NCBI GenBank assembly: GCA_024998645.1
Contig: JACOEJ010000001.1
Location: 40,506-104,505, forward strand
DNA from: Nitrospira sp.
GTDB lineage: Bacteria > Nitrospirota > Nitrospiria > Nitrospirales > Nitrospiraceae
DNA: 64,000 nt
Reading direction: 5' to 3'
The position numbers and the translations under genes were made by a program. Shown piece by piece: positions 34,475 to 43,030 of the stretch. Position 1 is the first letter of the stretch; every line of letters starts with the position of its first letter. The notes under the pieces were generated by a model that was not told where the DNA came from, did no database searches, and saw only the letters and a program-made list of their open reading frames with translations.

Positions 34475-34721
34475 GCGGCGATTGAAGCGGTATGGGAACG
34501 GACAAAAGCACGTTCGCGCTGAGATTCTGCCGAAGTATGAAGTGATTGGTCTTAGTAGATCGGTTATGAGCTAGGCGTTAGTAGCCATCGTCAAACGTCA
34601 TATTACATCACGCCATAGCCGTGACTGATCTCCCCTCCAAGATACTCTTGCGCAGTTACGCTGCGGTCCTTGTCTGGGTCACCTGAGCTGCGAAGTTAAC
34701 ACGCGACGCGGGATGATCATC

Positions 34722-35156
34722 CTAGATTTGACTGCGAACCCAACGCACAATGTCCTGTAGGCCGAGGGCTCCGGATTGCCGCGCTACTTCACGCCCTCCG
34801 CGAAGCAACATCACGGTCGGGATACTCTGAATGCCGAAGCGAGCCCCAAGCGCCTCTTCCTCTTCGGTGTTTACCTTCGCCAGACGAAACTGTGGCTCCA
34901 GAATCTTGGCAGCCTGCTCATACGCCGGCGCCATCATTCGGCATGGGCCGCACCACGGCGCCCAGAAATCTACGGCCAGAGGAATGTCGCTTCGGGTGGC
35001 ATGCAGGTTGAAATCCTCCGCTGTCAGCGCGATCGGATGTCCGGTGAACAGCCGCTCGTGACACTGGCCGCATTTAGGGCCTTCGCTCAGACGGGTTCCG
35101 GGCACGCGATTGACGCTCCGGCAATGGGGACAGACGATGTGCAACGGCTCATGCAT
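34722..35156 (-). CDS. trxC: thioredoxin 2 (TrxC)
   Basis: This 144-residue protein has the zinc-binding N-terminal extension of TrxC (VCPHCRSVNRVP and KCGQCHERLF) and a thioredoxin domain with WAPWCGPCRMMAP and IQSIPTVMLLRGG. It reduces protein disulfides in the cytoplasm, particularly under oxidative stress. ATG 35156 overlaps the cbpM end by 8 bases, so the genes are translationally linked. Confidence 0.95.
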   Translation of the reverse strand: MHEPLHIVCPHCRSVNRVPGTRLSEGPKCGQCHERLFTGHPIALTAEDFNLHATRSDIPLAVDFWAPWCGPCRMMAPAYEQAAKILEPQFRLAKVNTEEEEALGARFGIQSIPTVMLLRGGREVARQSGALGLQDIVRWVRSQI

Positions 35157-35472
35157 CCACGTCCAGCCCCGCCCGCTTCAAGCGAGCGCGCAACTGTTCG
35201 ATCTGATCGAGCAGATCGAGCATCACTGCGGCCGCATCGAGGCTGGCATCAAAATCACGTTGCAGGCGGGCTACCCGGCGGGCACAGGTGAGATCCGCCG
35301 CGCGGAACCGCCAGCGCGAGGTTTCCGTACCTTGCGGCTCCAGCACCCCCACGGCCACCAATTCGATAACCCACTGCGCCTCCGCGCGACAGGCTTTCGC
35401 TAACTCCTCGATCGACAACACACCCTCATCACCGATCACACTGCCCATCAGAATGTCCTGCTCTCTGTCCAT
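35149..35472 (-). CDS. cbpM: chaperone modulator CbpM
   Basis: This 107-residue MerR-like protein has an N-terminal helix-turn-helix (LSIEELAKACRAEAQWVIELVAVGVLEP; WRFRAADLTCARRVARLQRDFD) and a helical C-terminus (VMLDLLDQIEQLRARL). CbpM inhibits the DnaJ-like CbpA; the two-base gap to cbpA upstream supports the assignment. Confidence 0.9.
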   Translation of the reverse strand: MDREQDILMGSVIGDEGVLSIEELAKACRAEAQWVIELVAVGVLEPQGTETSRWRFRAADLTCARRVARLQRDFDASLDAAAVMLDLLDQIEQLRARLKRAGLDVDA

Positions 35473-35474
35473 AA

Positions 35475-36407
35475 TTAGACCCCCAGTGCTTGGCGCGGAT
35501 TGAACGCCAGTTCCCGAGCCATGGTCTGATAAATCTGTTGGGCCGACTCCGTGTCCGCTTTCGGCAGAACCACGTTCAGGGCGAGATAGAGATCGCCGGC
35601 AGGTTCGCCGGGTATGCCACGTCCTTTGAGTCGTAGCTTCCGCCCGCTCTGTGATCCCGGAGGGATTTTGACTTCCACCACGCCGGTCGGGGTCGGCGCT
35701 TTGACCGTCGCCCCAAGCGCCGCTTCCCAGGGTGCAATGGGCAATGACAGCGAGAGGTCCCGACCCTGCACCTGATAGAGGGGGTGGGGATGAAAATGGA
35801 TCTCGAGATACAGATCACCGGGGGTACCCCCCTGGATTCCCGGCGCACCTTGCCCGGCAAGTCGGATATGCTGGCTTTCACGGATGCCCTTGGGGATCTG
35901 GACATTCAGCGACCGCTCCCGCAGCACCACCCGGCCTTGCGCCTCCACCTGCGGCGAGCGCAGGGTCACCGTGTGGGTTCCGCCGTGAAATGCGGCCTCA
36001 AGATCTATGAAGATCTTGGCATGGTGGTCCTCGCCATGAGCACGAGTGGATGCGCCGTGACGAGAGAAGTTGCCGAACAGAGTGGAGAAGAAGTCGCTAT
36101 AGTCGGTACCTTCCGCTGCGGAATCGCCGCCTGGGGTGAACTCGAACCCCGCACCCCATTCGGGCGGAGGGGTAAATTCCTGCCCCCCTCGCCAGCGATC
36201 GCCGAGTTGGTCGTAGGCGACGCGCTTCTCCGGATCCTGAAGTACTTCGTAGGCTTCGCCGATTTCCTTGAAGCGCGCTTCAGCTCCGGGCTCCTTACTC
36301 ACATCGGGGTGATACTTGCGCGCCAGCTTGCGGTAGGCGCTTTTGATGTCGTCGGCCGTCGCCGTGCGGTCAACCTCGAGAAGCTTGTAGTAATCCTTAA
36401 ACTCCAT
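35475..36407 (-). CDS. cbpA: DnaJ-like curved-DNA-binding protein CbpA
   Basis: This 310-residue co-chaperone starts with a J domain (residues 1-70, KYHPDVSKE contains the HPD motif). A Gly/Phe-containing linker and two C-terminal substrate-binding domains follow (IPKGIRESQHIRLAGQGAPG; IPPGSQSGRKLRLKGRGIPG). The zinc-finger region of DnaJ is absent, as expected for CbpA. GGAGA precedes ATG. It works with DnaK and is typical of stationary-phase or starvation chaperone sets. Confidence 0.94.
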   Translation of the reverse strand: MEFKDYYKLLEVDRTATADDIKSAYRKLARKYHPDVSKEPGAEARFKEIGEAYEVLQDPEKRVAYDQLGDRWRGGQEFTPPPEWGAGFEFTPGGDSAAEGTDYSDFFSTLFGNFSRHGASTRAHGEDHHAKIFIDLEAAFHGGTHTVTLRSPQVEAQGRVVLRERSLNVQIPKGIRESQHIRLAGQGAPGIQGGTPGDLYLEIHFHPHPLYQVQGRDLSLSLPIAPWEAALGATVKAPTPTGVVEVKIPPGSQSGRKLRLKGRGIPGEPAGDLYLALNVVLPKADTESAQQIYQTMARELAFNPRQALGV

Positions 36408-36507
36408 CTGGCGTCGTCTCCGGCTGTTCAGTCGACCGCGTCGGGGACTCTCCGGCTGTCCGTTACGCTCCTGATAAATGATTCATGAGCGCGGACGATC
36501 TACTCAC

Positions 36508-36864
36508 TTATTTCCTGAGCGCCGCCTGGGTCTCTCCCGCCTGTTCGCAAACCATACACATGGCGGCCGCAGGGACTACGTCCAGCCTGGACTGAGGGAT
36601 AGCCTTTCCGCATTGCTCACATCGGCCATACTGTTCGGACCCCAGCTTGAAAAGCGCCCGGTCGATCGCCTCGATCTCGGCCTTCTCTCGCCCGTCCAAA
36701 CGATCGAGCAGCCGCACTATCGTCTCCTCCTGCCCCCGCTCCTCCACTTCGCTTTCGATATCGCTTTGGAGCCAGCGCAGATCCTCTTCCGTCTTGGCCA
36801 CTTCCCGAAACAACTCACGCCGTTGGGCAATCAGCTTCTTTCGAATATCGTCGACCAGTAGCAT
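36508..36864 (-). CDS. DksA/TraR-family zinc-finger protein
   Basis: This 118-residue protein has a coiled-coil N-terminal part (LREVAKTEEDLRWLQSDIE-type helices) and a four-cysteine finger, YGRCEQCGKAIPQSRLDVVP then AAMCMVCEQ. DksA-like factors bind the RNA polymerase secondary channel and mediate stringent-type control. The coiled-coil tip lacks the clear DxxDxA of DksA, so it may be a TraR/YbiI-type variant. Confidence 0.9.
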   Translation of the reverse strand: MLLVDDIRKKLIAQRRELFREVAKTEEDLRWLQSDIESEVEERGQEETIVRLLDRLDGREKAEIEAIDRALFKLGSEQYGRCEQCGKAIPQSRLDVVPAAAMCMVCEQAGETQAALRK

Positions 36865-36893
36865 CGCTCTACCCCTTCCTGACGATGGCCGCG

Positions 36894-37205
36894 TCAGCTA
36901 CAACATTTATCCATCTTCTCTTTCATGGCTTCTTTGCCTGCCGTGACCGCGGCGTCAACATCCGCGCGTTTCTCGGCCACGAAATGCTTCCCTCGCTCAA
37001 TCATGTCATCGAGCGCGGCCCGCGCTTCCTTGGCTCTCTCGATCACCTCTTCCTCCGCCTTCCTCGCATATCCTCGTAACTCACGCCTCGTCTCTTCTCC
37101 CGACTTCGGCGCGAGCAGAATCCCGGCGACCGCTCCCGCAAGGGCACCGCCGAGAAAGGCCAGGGCAACAGCTTGTGATGAACATCGTGCGTCGTGGTTA
37201 TCCAT
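36894..37205 (-). CDS. YtxH-domain membrane protein
   Basis: This 103-residue protein has an N-terminal transmembrane segment (AVALAFLGGALAGAVAGILLAP), the YtxH signature KSGEETRREL, and a charged helical tail (EEVIERAKEARAALDDMIERGKH). Members are stress-induced membrane-anchored helices of unknown function. GGAGGA precedes ATG 37205. It heads the dksA-cbpAM-trxC transcription unit. Confidence 0.88.
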   Translation of the reverse strand: MDNHDARCSSQAVALAFLGGALAGAVAGILLAPKSGEETRRELRGYARKAEEEVIERAKEARAALDDMIERGKHFVAEKRADVDAAVTAGKEAMKEKMDKCCS

Positions 37206-37246
37206 GGCTATTCCTCCGTGATGAATAAGTTCCTCATAAATTGAAA

Positions 37247-37262
37247 AGCCAGGTTCATGCCA
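37247..37262 (-). promoter_or_regulatory. putative sigma-54 promoter for ytxH-dksA-cbpAM-trxC
   Basis: Minus reading TGGCATGAACCTGGCT; TGGCA and GGCT with the correct spacing. Predicted start near 37236, 31 bases before ATG 37205. Confidence 0.5.
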
Positions 37263-37376
37263 GACTCGACCAGCCGGTCATCCGCCGATTGCGCCGGTTT
37301 GATGAGTGCTTACAGAGCGGAAAGGAGATGAAGAAGAGCGGTACTGGGGCATTCCAGGTCTTGAAGGGAAAGAGGC

Positions 37377-37395
37377 CTGATGCAAAAGGCCCCAG
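37377..37395 (-). promoter_or_regulatory. degenerate activator palindrome upstream of ytxH
   Basis: Minus reading CTGGGGCCTTTTGCATCAG, 12 of 19 positions, centred ~138 bp before the -12. Confidence 0.35.
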
Positions 37396-37581
37396 TGGCA
37401 AGCAGGAGAAAGATGATCAGGTCGGTCCGTCAGTCATATGTGCAATCGCTGAATGACCGAGAGGAAGGGAACCATGAGGAAGGACACTGCCGATGAAAGG
37501 ATTCTGACTGGCGTGATCGATGCGGTAGCTGAAGCCGTCTCAAGAGGACGGCTCTAGCTTCACCGCAATGGTACTCTCATA

Positions 37582-38151
37582 TTACCGATTACAGGCTTCG
37601 CCCTCACATCCGCCCATTCCACCTCTCGGGCCTCGATGCTCCATGCCGCCCATTCCTCCGCCGGGTCCCATCCCAGGGCCCATACCCTCGCCGCGCCCCA
37701 TCATCCCGTGACCATGCTCTCCGGCAAAGCTCCGCTCGTATTGGATGATCGACCAGATCTCTTCGTCGGTGAGCTGATCGCCGAATCCGATCATGGCCGT
37801 CCCGGGCGAGCCGTGCTTGATGACCCAGTAAATCTCGCCTTCCGTCCGATGCCGCCAGAATCCATGGTGCTGAAAATTACGCGGCGAGGGATCGAGGCCG
37901 ACTGCCGCCATGCCGTTTCCCGATCCGTCTTTGCCGTGGCAATTGAAGCAGGTGCCTTTGCCGTTGTAGAGCGCCTTGCCCTTCTCGACGATCTCGGCAG
38001 AATCCGGCAACGGACTCGCCAATGCGCGCGCTTCCGCCAGCTTGTCGGCCGGCACCAGCGACTGCATCATCTGGCGCTCAGCCGCCGACAAGGCCGATGC
38101 ACTCAAGACCGCACAAGCCAGCACAACCGCCAGCATACGTGTAATTGTCAT
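37582..38151 (-). CDS. c-type cytochrome with Met/Gly-rich C-terminal tail
   Basis: This 189-residue protein has a signal peptide (LAVVLACAVLSASALSA), haem motif CFNCH, and probable Met ligands in PGTAMIGFGDQL. After the domain, the last ~40 residues form a low-complexity tail rich in Gly, Met and His (HGHGMMGRGEGMG...) ending in a Cys pair (CEGEAC). Such tails bind Cu(I) in copper-handling proteins. It lies 17 bases downstream of ppk2, the last gene of the long minus operon. ATG 38151 has AGGA upstream. Confidence 0.88.
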   Translation of the reverse strand: MTITRMLAVVLACAVLSASALSAAERQMMQSLVPADKLAEARALASPLPDSAEIVEKGKALYNGKGTCFNCHGKDGSGNGMAAVGLDPSPRNFQHHGFWRHRTEGEIYWVIKHGSPGTAMIGFGDQLTDEEIWSIIQYERSFAGEHGHGMMGRGEGMGPGMGPGGGMGGMEHRGPRGGMGGCEGEACNR

Positions 38152-38168
38152 GGCCGCAATCCTGCTCC

Positions 38169-39230
38169 TCACAAATCGAGCTCCACCATCTTGCGATGAA
38201 AGCGCGTGATGATATTGGGATCCGGGGTCAGACGAATCTGGGTCTCTTCTTTGCCCTTGTAGGGCAGGAGATTCAACACATACCGCAGGCTCTCCAGCCG
38301 GGCGGACTGCTTGTCATTCGCCTTCACAATGATCCAGGGACTGAAGGTGGCGTGCGTTTTACTGAACATTTCCTCTTTATAGCGTGTATAGGAATCCCAG
38401 AGTTCCTGCGCTTTCTCATCGACCGGACTCAGCTTCCACTGTTTGAGGGGATTCTGCCGGCGCGCTTCAAACCGTTTCGCCTGCTCTTCTTTGGAAATGG
38501 AAAACCAGAACTTGATGATGGTCACGCCATCTTCATAGAGCATATGCTCGAACTCAGTGACCTGCTGCAGGAAGCGCTGATGATCCTTCTTGCTGCAGAA
38601 TCCCATCACCGGTTCGACCACCGCGCGGTTGTACCAACTGCGGTCGAAGAAGACGATCTCGCCTTTGTTCGGCAATTGCCGGATATAGCGCTGGAAATAC
38701 CATTGGCCCTTTTCTTCATCGCTCGGTTTCGGCAACGCGACCACGCGCATCGCACGAGGATTCAGATGCTCGGTAAACCGACGGATCGTGCCGCCCTTGC
38801 CGGCCGCGTCGCGGCCTTCGACCAGAATCGCAATGCGCTGGCCGCTCTCCTGCACCCACCGTTGCAATCGAACGAGTTCAACCTGAAGCTGCCGCAATTC
38901 CTGCTCATAGAGCAGCGTCTTGCGCACTTCCTCCAGATCGACCTCTTTACGCTTCAGGAGTGTCAGCAGCCCTCTTCGGGTGTTGATGCGAATCAGTTCG
39001 TCATCCGTCAACGCGTGCCCGGCTACACCGATCGCATAGGCGATCTGATCGACGGTTTTGCTCTGTCTCTGGCGATAGCCATCACCTTGCTTGGGGATCG
39101 CCGTGGGAATGGTTTCCAGTTCATCGGCCAACAGTTCGCCGTCATGACCGATAATGCCATCGGAGCCTTGCTCGTTTCGGCTCTCTTTTTTGTTCTTGGC
39201 TTTGCCGGTCGACTCATCATCAGCAGCCAT
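38169..39230 (-). CDS. ppk2: polyphosphate kinase 2 (PPK2) family
   Basis: This 353-residue protein has Walker A VEGRDAAGKGGTIRRF, lid and Walker B segments (SDEEKGQWYFQRYIRQLP; IVFFDRSWYNRAVVEPVMGFC), and KFWFSISKEEQAKRFEAR. PPK2 enzymes phosphorylate nucleoside di- or monophosphates from polyphosphate. The ~90-residue N-terminal helical extension is usual for the single-domain class. It would let the cell make GTP/ATP from stored polyphosphate when respiration stops. GGGGGG precedes ATG. Confidence 0.94.
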   Translation of the reverse strand: MAADDESTGKAKNKKESRNEQGSDGIIGHDGELLADELETIPTAIPKQGDGYRQRQSKTVDQIAYAIGVAGHALTDDELIRINTRRGLLTLLKRKEVDLEEVRKTLLYEQELRQLQVELVRLQRWVQESGQRIAILVEGRDAAGKGGTIRRFTEHLNPRAMRVVALPKPSDEEKGQWYFQRYIRQLPNKGEIVFFDRSWYNRAVVEPVMGFCSKKDHQRFLQQVTEFEHMLYEDGVTIIKFWFSISKEEQAKRFEARRQNPLKQWKLSPVDEKAQELWDSYTRYKEEMFSKTHATFSPWIIVKANDKQSARLESLRYVLNLLPYKGKEETQIRLTPDPNIITRFHRKMVELDL

Positions 39231-39262
39231 GACATCCCCCCGCGTTAGACTCGCTCCGCGAA

Positions 39263-39622
39263 TTAGAATACGACACTGCGGTCCCGCTCCGCGACCGCTT
39301 TGATGTAATCCGGCATGCCTTTAATAGACGCGCCGGCGACCAGATCCGCTCCGCCGATTTGCCTGGCCACCGCGCAGGCGCCGCAGACCCATATGGGAAT
39401 ATTTGCAGTTTGCACCCCGGCAAGCAAGTCTTTTAACGGAGTCAAATTCACGCCATGGACATGATCGGCTGTGCCCTTCCGTCCCAGCGTGACCGCTTCA
39501 TTCCAGAGCCAGAGGACGACATCGTGCCCCTGCTCCTTGGCCGCTTTCGCCGCGACGAACGGGAGCGTCGCCATCGTGGGATCATCCGTGCCGCGGCTCC
39601 CAGAAATAATAAACGTCGCCAT
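39263..39622 (-). CDS. DsrE-family protein (cytoplasmic)
   Basis: This 119-residue protein has the DsrE/TusD fold (ATLPFVAAKAAKEQGHDVVLWLWNEAVTLGR, then IWVCGACAVARQIGG and ASIKGMPDYIKAV). The CGAC cysteine is at the position used for persulfide relay in TusD/DsrE. It is likely a sulfur carrier or redox sensor linked to the neighbouring sulfur-oxidation-type genes. GGAGGAG precedes ATG. Confidence 0.85.
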   Translation of the reverse strand: MATFIISGSRGTDDPTMATLPFVAAKAAKEQGHDVVLWLWNEAVTLGRKGTADHVHGVNLTPLKDLLAGVQTANIPIWVCGACAVARQIGGADLVAGASIKGMPDYIKAVAERDRSVVF

Positions 39623-39677
39623 TAATTGCTCCTCCGTGAATCGTCACTCGTCAAGCGTCGCTCGCAAATCGGACGGT

Positions 39678-39717
39678 GAGGCGTCTCTCGCGCATTACGC
39701 TTCGAGAGAGACGCCTC
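39678..39717. repeat. long hairpin between cytochrome and dsrE genes
   Basis: GAGGCGTCTCTC (39678-39689) and GAGAGACGCCTC (39706-39717) form a perfect 12-bp stem with a 16-base loop. No U-tract follows on either strand. It may attenuate or process the transcript; short repeats of TCACTCGTCA/CGTC type flank it. Confidence 0.5.
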
Positions 39718-39728
39718 CCGCGCTTGCG

Positions 39729-40739
39729 CTACTTCGGCCCTTTGAACGTCGTCTTCAAATACGCCATGACATCGGCCACGCCCTGTTGCCCGATGGTCAG
39801 ACCCCAATAGGGCATGTTGGCGGACTTTCCCATCGCCGCGCCGCCGTGATTGATCATGTTGTAGAGATATTCCGTCGGCACTTCGCTGAAATTGATGTTG
39901 GCGTGAATCGCCGGTTTCGGCTCAAGAGTGGGGGCCGCAGGTCCGTCGCCTTTTCCGGTGGCTCCGTGACACTGCATGCAGTACTCCTTGTAAATGATCT
40001 TGCCGCGCCCCGGGCTCGCCTTTGCGAATTCCGGCGCCGTCCAAGGCTCGTAATACGTGAAGTCAGGGACGCCCTGCGCGGCGAGATAGCCGATGACCGC
40101 CCGCAATTGCGGCTCGGTGGCGTCGGCCAGAAATTCCCCGGTGTGAATGATGAAATCCTGCGGGTTCTGGCCGAAACGGAACAGCCAATCCATGTTGTAC
40201 CGCTGTCCGGATTTCTCCAATGCAATGCTCTGCTGTCCGCCGATGAGCTTCCCGTTTTCTTCGATCGTATGACAGCCGAGACAGGCGTGCGCCTTGTAAG
40301 CCATCCCGCCGAACGCCACTTCATACTTGGAGACCTTCCCAACATCGAAAGCCCCGACTTTCACTCGGGGATCCTTGTTGTGCTCGGCAAAATAATCGGC
40401 GATGCCGTTGGCCTCGGCCTCCGATACGGTCACATGTTTATGCGCTTCCTGCGATTGATCCCAGCGATACCCTTTGACGTACAGAGGCGCTTCTTTGCCG
40501 GTCAACCATCGAATCAACCAGGCCCGGTTATACTTGCTCCCGGCCCAGATAAGATCGGGCGCCTTGAGATTGAAACGGGATTCAGCCTGGCCTTCCATCC
40601 GGTGACATTGGACGCAGTTCTGCTGGACCAGCTCCTTCGCCTTCGGCAGATCGGCGCCGAACAACACCGGCGGAATCGACAGCGCTCCCACCAACGTCAG
40701 CAACGCCCCTCCGACAACCACGCTCTTTCTCACGTTCAT
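39729..40739 (-). CDS. trihaem c-type cytochrome
   Basis: This 336-residue exported protein carries three CxxCH sites: CVQCH (~43), CLGCH (~155) and CMQCH (~257), in separate cytochrome c domains, with candidate Met ligands such as GKSANMPYWG. The signal segment is VVVGGALLTLVGALSIPPVLFGA. AAAGGAG precedes ATG. Placed just after the sulfite-oxidase-type pair, it is a plausible electron acceptor passing electrons to the terminal oxidase. Confidence 0.9.
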   Translation of the reverse strand: MNVRKSVVVGGALLTLVGALSIPPVLFGADLPKAKELVQQNCVQCHRMEGQAESRFNLKAPDLIWAGSKYNRAWLIRWLTGKEAPLYVKGYRWDQSQEAHKHVTVSEAEANGIADYFAEHNKDPRVKVGAFDVGKVSKYEVAFGGMAYKAHACLGCHTIEENGKLIGGQQSIALEKSGQRYNMDWLFRFGQNPQDFIIHTGEFLADATEPQLRAVIGYLAAQGVPDFTYYEPWTAPEFAKASPGRGKIIYKEYCMQCHGATGKGDGPAAPTLEPKPAIHANINFSEVPTEYLYNMINHGGAAMGKSANMPYWGLTIGQQGVADVMAYLKTTFKGPK

Positions 40740-40775
40740 GCCGCTCCTTTCCTCTGTAGTGAACTCCGCTCTCCG

Positions 40776-41393
40776 CTACTTCGTCAGTAACCATGTGTGA
40801 ACATCGGCAATATCCTGCTGACTCAGCACCGATCCCCAGGCCGGCATCGGCCCCCGCCCATGCAACACAGTTTCCCAGAACAGATCGTCCTGTTTCAGGA
40901 TCGGATTCTTCGCCAGCTTCGGTCCCATGCCACCGGTTGCACCGGCGCCGTGACAGGCCTGGCAATTGTGTTCGAAGATGCCCGCCCCTCTTGTCGATAC
41001 GCCGACGAGCGGACCGGTGTCCGCCGGCTCTTGTGTCAGCGGCTCCGCTTTTCTCAATTCATGATCAAGCGTCGGCAGATGATCCGGCGCAGCCGGGTGA
41101 TAGCGGGCGGACAGATACCGCACGAGAAGGTCGGCTTCATCGTCAGCAATCTCCGCCCCCCAATGTTTCATCTTGTCGACGGTCGCTGCCCAGCGGTCTT
41201 TCGGCAGGCGCTGTTGAGACACCAGATCAGGACTGTGGCACACCGAGCAACGCGCAATGATCAACCCTTCGGCACGCGGCGCCAGCGCGGCGCTCACCGA
41301 CGCCAGATCGTCTTCTTGCGCCGCCGTCATCGCAGCCAGCCCTGCAAGCCCCAAGACGAACAGGCCAATGAGTGGAAGGCTCCGCGTCATCAT
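40776..41393 (-). CDS. dihaem cytochrome subunit, SorB/SoxD-like
   Basis: This 205-residue protein has a signal peptide (LPLIGLFVLGLAGLAAMTAA) and two domains: CSVCH followed by RLPKDRWAATVDKMKHWGAEI, the phrase seen in sulfite dehydrogenase cytochrome subunits, then CQACHGAGATGGMGP. ATG 41393 overlaps the upstream enzyme stop (ATGA), so the pair is co-translated, which supports subunit pairing. Confidence 0.88.
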   Translation of the reverse strand: MMTRSLPLIGLFVLGLAGLAAMTAAQEDDLASVSAALAPRAEGLIIARCSVCHSPDLVSQQRLPKDRWAATVDKMKHWGAEIADDEADLLVRYLSARYHPAAPDHLPTLDHELRKAEPLTQEPADTGPLVGVSTRGAGIFEHNCQACHGAGATGGMGPKLAKNPILKQDDLFWETVLHGRGPMPAWGSVLSQQDIADVHTWLLTK

Positions 41394-42574
41394 AACGCCA
41401 CCGTAATAGCAACATGGTCCCACCCGTTCCACAAGAATCCGCCGGGGTTCCACGGGCTCTCTTGGGGTTGGACCTGTCCATTGGCATCCGTCGCTCGACA
41501 GAGGATCGTCACGGCACCAGCTGTCTTGGGCCTCCACAGAAACTGCCATTGCCGCCAGGCGTAGGGCTCGTCCTCGCCGACCAGCCGGGCCTGTTCCCAG
41601 GTCTTGCCGTCGTCGAACGAGAGCTCCACGGTCGCGACAGCGGCGTCTCCGCTCCAAGCCACGCCCTGCACGGTGACCGGTCCCCGTCCGACCTGGTCGC
41701 CGTTTGCCGGCAAGGCGATCAGCGACTTCACCACCATCGCTTCGACGGGAACCATCGAGGTCCCCGGCAGACCGGAGTTCGGCTGAATCGCCGTGACCGG
41801 CACGCGGTAGGCCGTCTGCATGTAATAGCCCTTAGCTTCATCCGCCTGCACCGTGATATCCGTCAGCCACTTGGTGCAGGAGTCCGCCATCCAGCCGGGA
41901 GTAATGACCCGCAACGGCGCGCCATGCAGCAGCGGCAAGGGCCGCCCGTTCATGTCATAAGCAAGGATCGTGTCCGGATGAACGGCTTTCTCCAGCGGAA
42001 TGCTTCGAGTAAATAACGGGACAGACGATACAACCGGGCGATCGGCGCCCTGGAGTTGCACATGTTTCCCATTGGGGCGTACACCGGCCTTGGCCAGCAC
42101 GTCCCGCAGCCGCACACCGGTCCACTGCGCATTGCCGACCGCGCCGCGCTCCCATTGCACACCCGGCACTTTCGGACGATGGAATGCGCGCCCGTTGCCG
42201 CTGCATTGGACGACCGCCGTAATTGTCACCTGCTCGAATTCTTTGAGATCCTTGAGCGTGAGTTCCAACGGATGTTCGATCAATCCCCCGACATGCAGCC
42301 GCCAATTGGCCGCCGCAATCAATTCAGGCGCGGGCGGGCCGAAATGACTCCGCACGAAAAACCGATGATTGGGGGTCAGATAGGACGTGAATTCGCGCAC
42401 GGGCGTTTCTGCATCGTACGGCCGCATCACGCGAACGGTCTGCGGGCCGGTTTCCGGTGAAGCCGTCTGCTCGGCCGGCGCCGGTCGCACCTGATGCCAG
42501 ACCGCGAGTCCGCCTAGGATTTGGGCCATGCGCTGCCAGAGGGTTCGACGTGACAGTGAGAGGGATTCGCTCAT
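41390..42574 (-). CDS. molybdenum sulfite-oxidase family enzyme (SorA/SoxC-like)
   Basis: This 394-residue protein has a Tat-type signal (SLSRRTLWQRMAQILGG, cleavage near APA), the molybdopterin domain with the Mo-coordinating cysteine in VVQCSGNGRAFHRPK (~150), GAPLRVITPGWMADSCTKWL, and a C-terminal Mo-co dimerisation domain (VATVELSFDDGKTWEQA). The family oxidises sulfite to sulfate, passing electrons to a cytochrome c; the downstream dihaem gene fits that role. ATG 42574 overlaps the OsmC stop. The exact substrate is inferred. Confidence 0.88.
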   Translation of the reverse strand: MSESLSLSRRTLWQRMAQILGGLAVWHQVRPAPAEQTASPETGPQTVRVMRPYDAETPVREFTSYLTPNHRFFVRSHFGPPAPELIAAANWRLHVGGLIEHPLELTLKDLKEFEQVTITAVVQCSGNGRAFHRPKVPGVQWERGAVGNAQWTGVRLRDVLAKAGVRPNGKHVQLQGADRPVVSSVPLFTRSIPLEKAVHPDTILAYDMNGRPLPLLHGAPLRVITPGWMADSCTKWLTDITVQADEAKGYYMQTAYRVPVTAIQPNSGLPGTSMVPVEAMVVKSLIALPANGDQVGRGPVTVQGVAWSGDAAVATVELSFDDGKTWEQARLVGEDEPYAWRQWQFLWRPKTAGAVTILCRATDANGQVQPQESPWNPGGFLWNGWDHVAITVAL

Positions 42575-42984
42575 GCATGCACTCCCGGTGCATGAGGATT
42601 GAGCTGGATCGTGACGGCCGGGGCACCGGAGAGAGATTGGTGCACCGTGCACCCCTGGGCGACCTTCAACAAGCGCTCTTTCATGTCCGGCGTGAGACGA
42701 TGCGGCAACCGGATCGCCAACATCATCTTCCCCACGCGATGAGGCCCTTCTGCCATCTCCCACTCGGCATCCACCGCGAGGCCTTCGCGCGAAATGTCAT
42801 GCCGCGCGCAGAACTGACCGACGAAGTAGCCGACACAGCTGGCGACCGAGCCGACAAAGAGTTCGACCGGACTCATACCCGCATTGTGGCCGCCGTCTTC
42901 TTTCGGCTGATCGGTCACCACACGATGCTGACCGCTGGTGATGTCATAGCGTGTACCACCGTGATAGGCCACAGTAAGATTCAT
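42571..42984 (-). CDS. OsmC-family protein
   Basis: This 137-residue protein matches OsmC/YhfA: GHNAGMSPVELFVGSVASCVGYFVGQFCARH gives the catalytic cysteine, with a second cysteine in KVAQGCTVHQSL. OsmC proteins reduce organic peroxides or persulfides with dithiol donors. GGGAGG precedes ATG 42984. Co-translation with the sulfite-oxidase-type gene suggests a sulfur-related function. Confidence 0.9.
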   Translation of the reverse strand: MNLTVAYHGGTRYDITSGQHRVVTDQPKEDGGHNAGMSPVELFVGSVASCVGYFVGQFCARHDISREGLAVDAEWEMAEGPHRVGKMMLAIRLPHRLTPDMKERLLKVAQGCTVHQSLSGAPAVTIQLNPHAPGVHA

Positions 42985-43030
42985 CGCACACCTCCCGACT
43001 ACGCTCGATTGCCGCCTGACAAACGACGAT

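Larger units (their letters stand above)
37206..37581. other. 376-base interval with control sites and one tiny frame
   Basis: It holds the putative sigma-54 promoter (37247) and palindrome (37377) for ytxH. A 27-codon plus frame at 37474-37557 (MRKDTADERILTGVIDAVAEAV...) follows GAGGAAGGGAACC and might be a real micro-protein or a relic. Confidence 0.35.
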
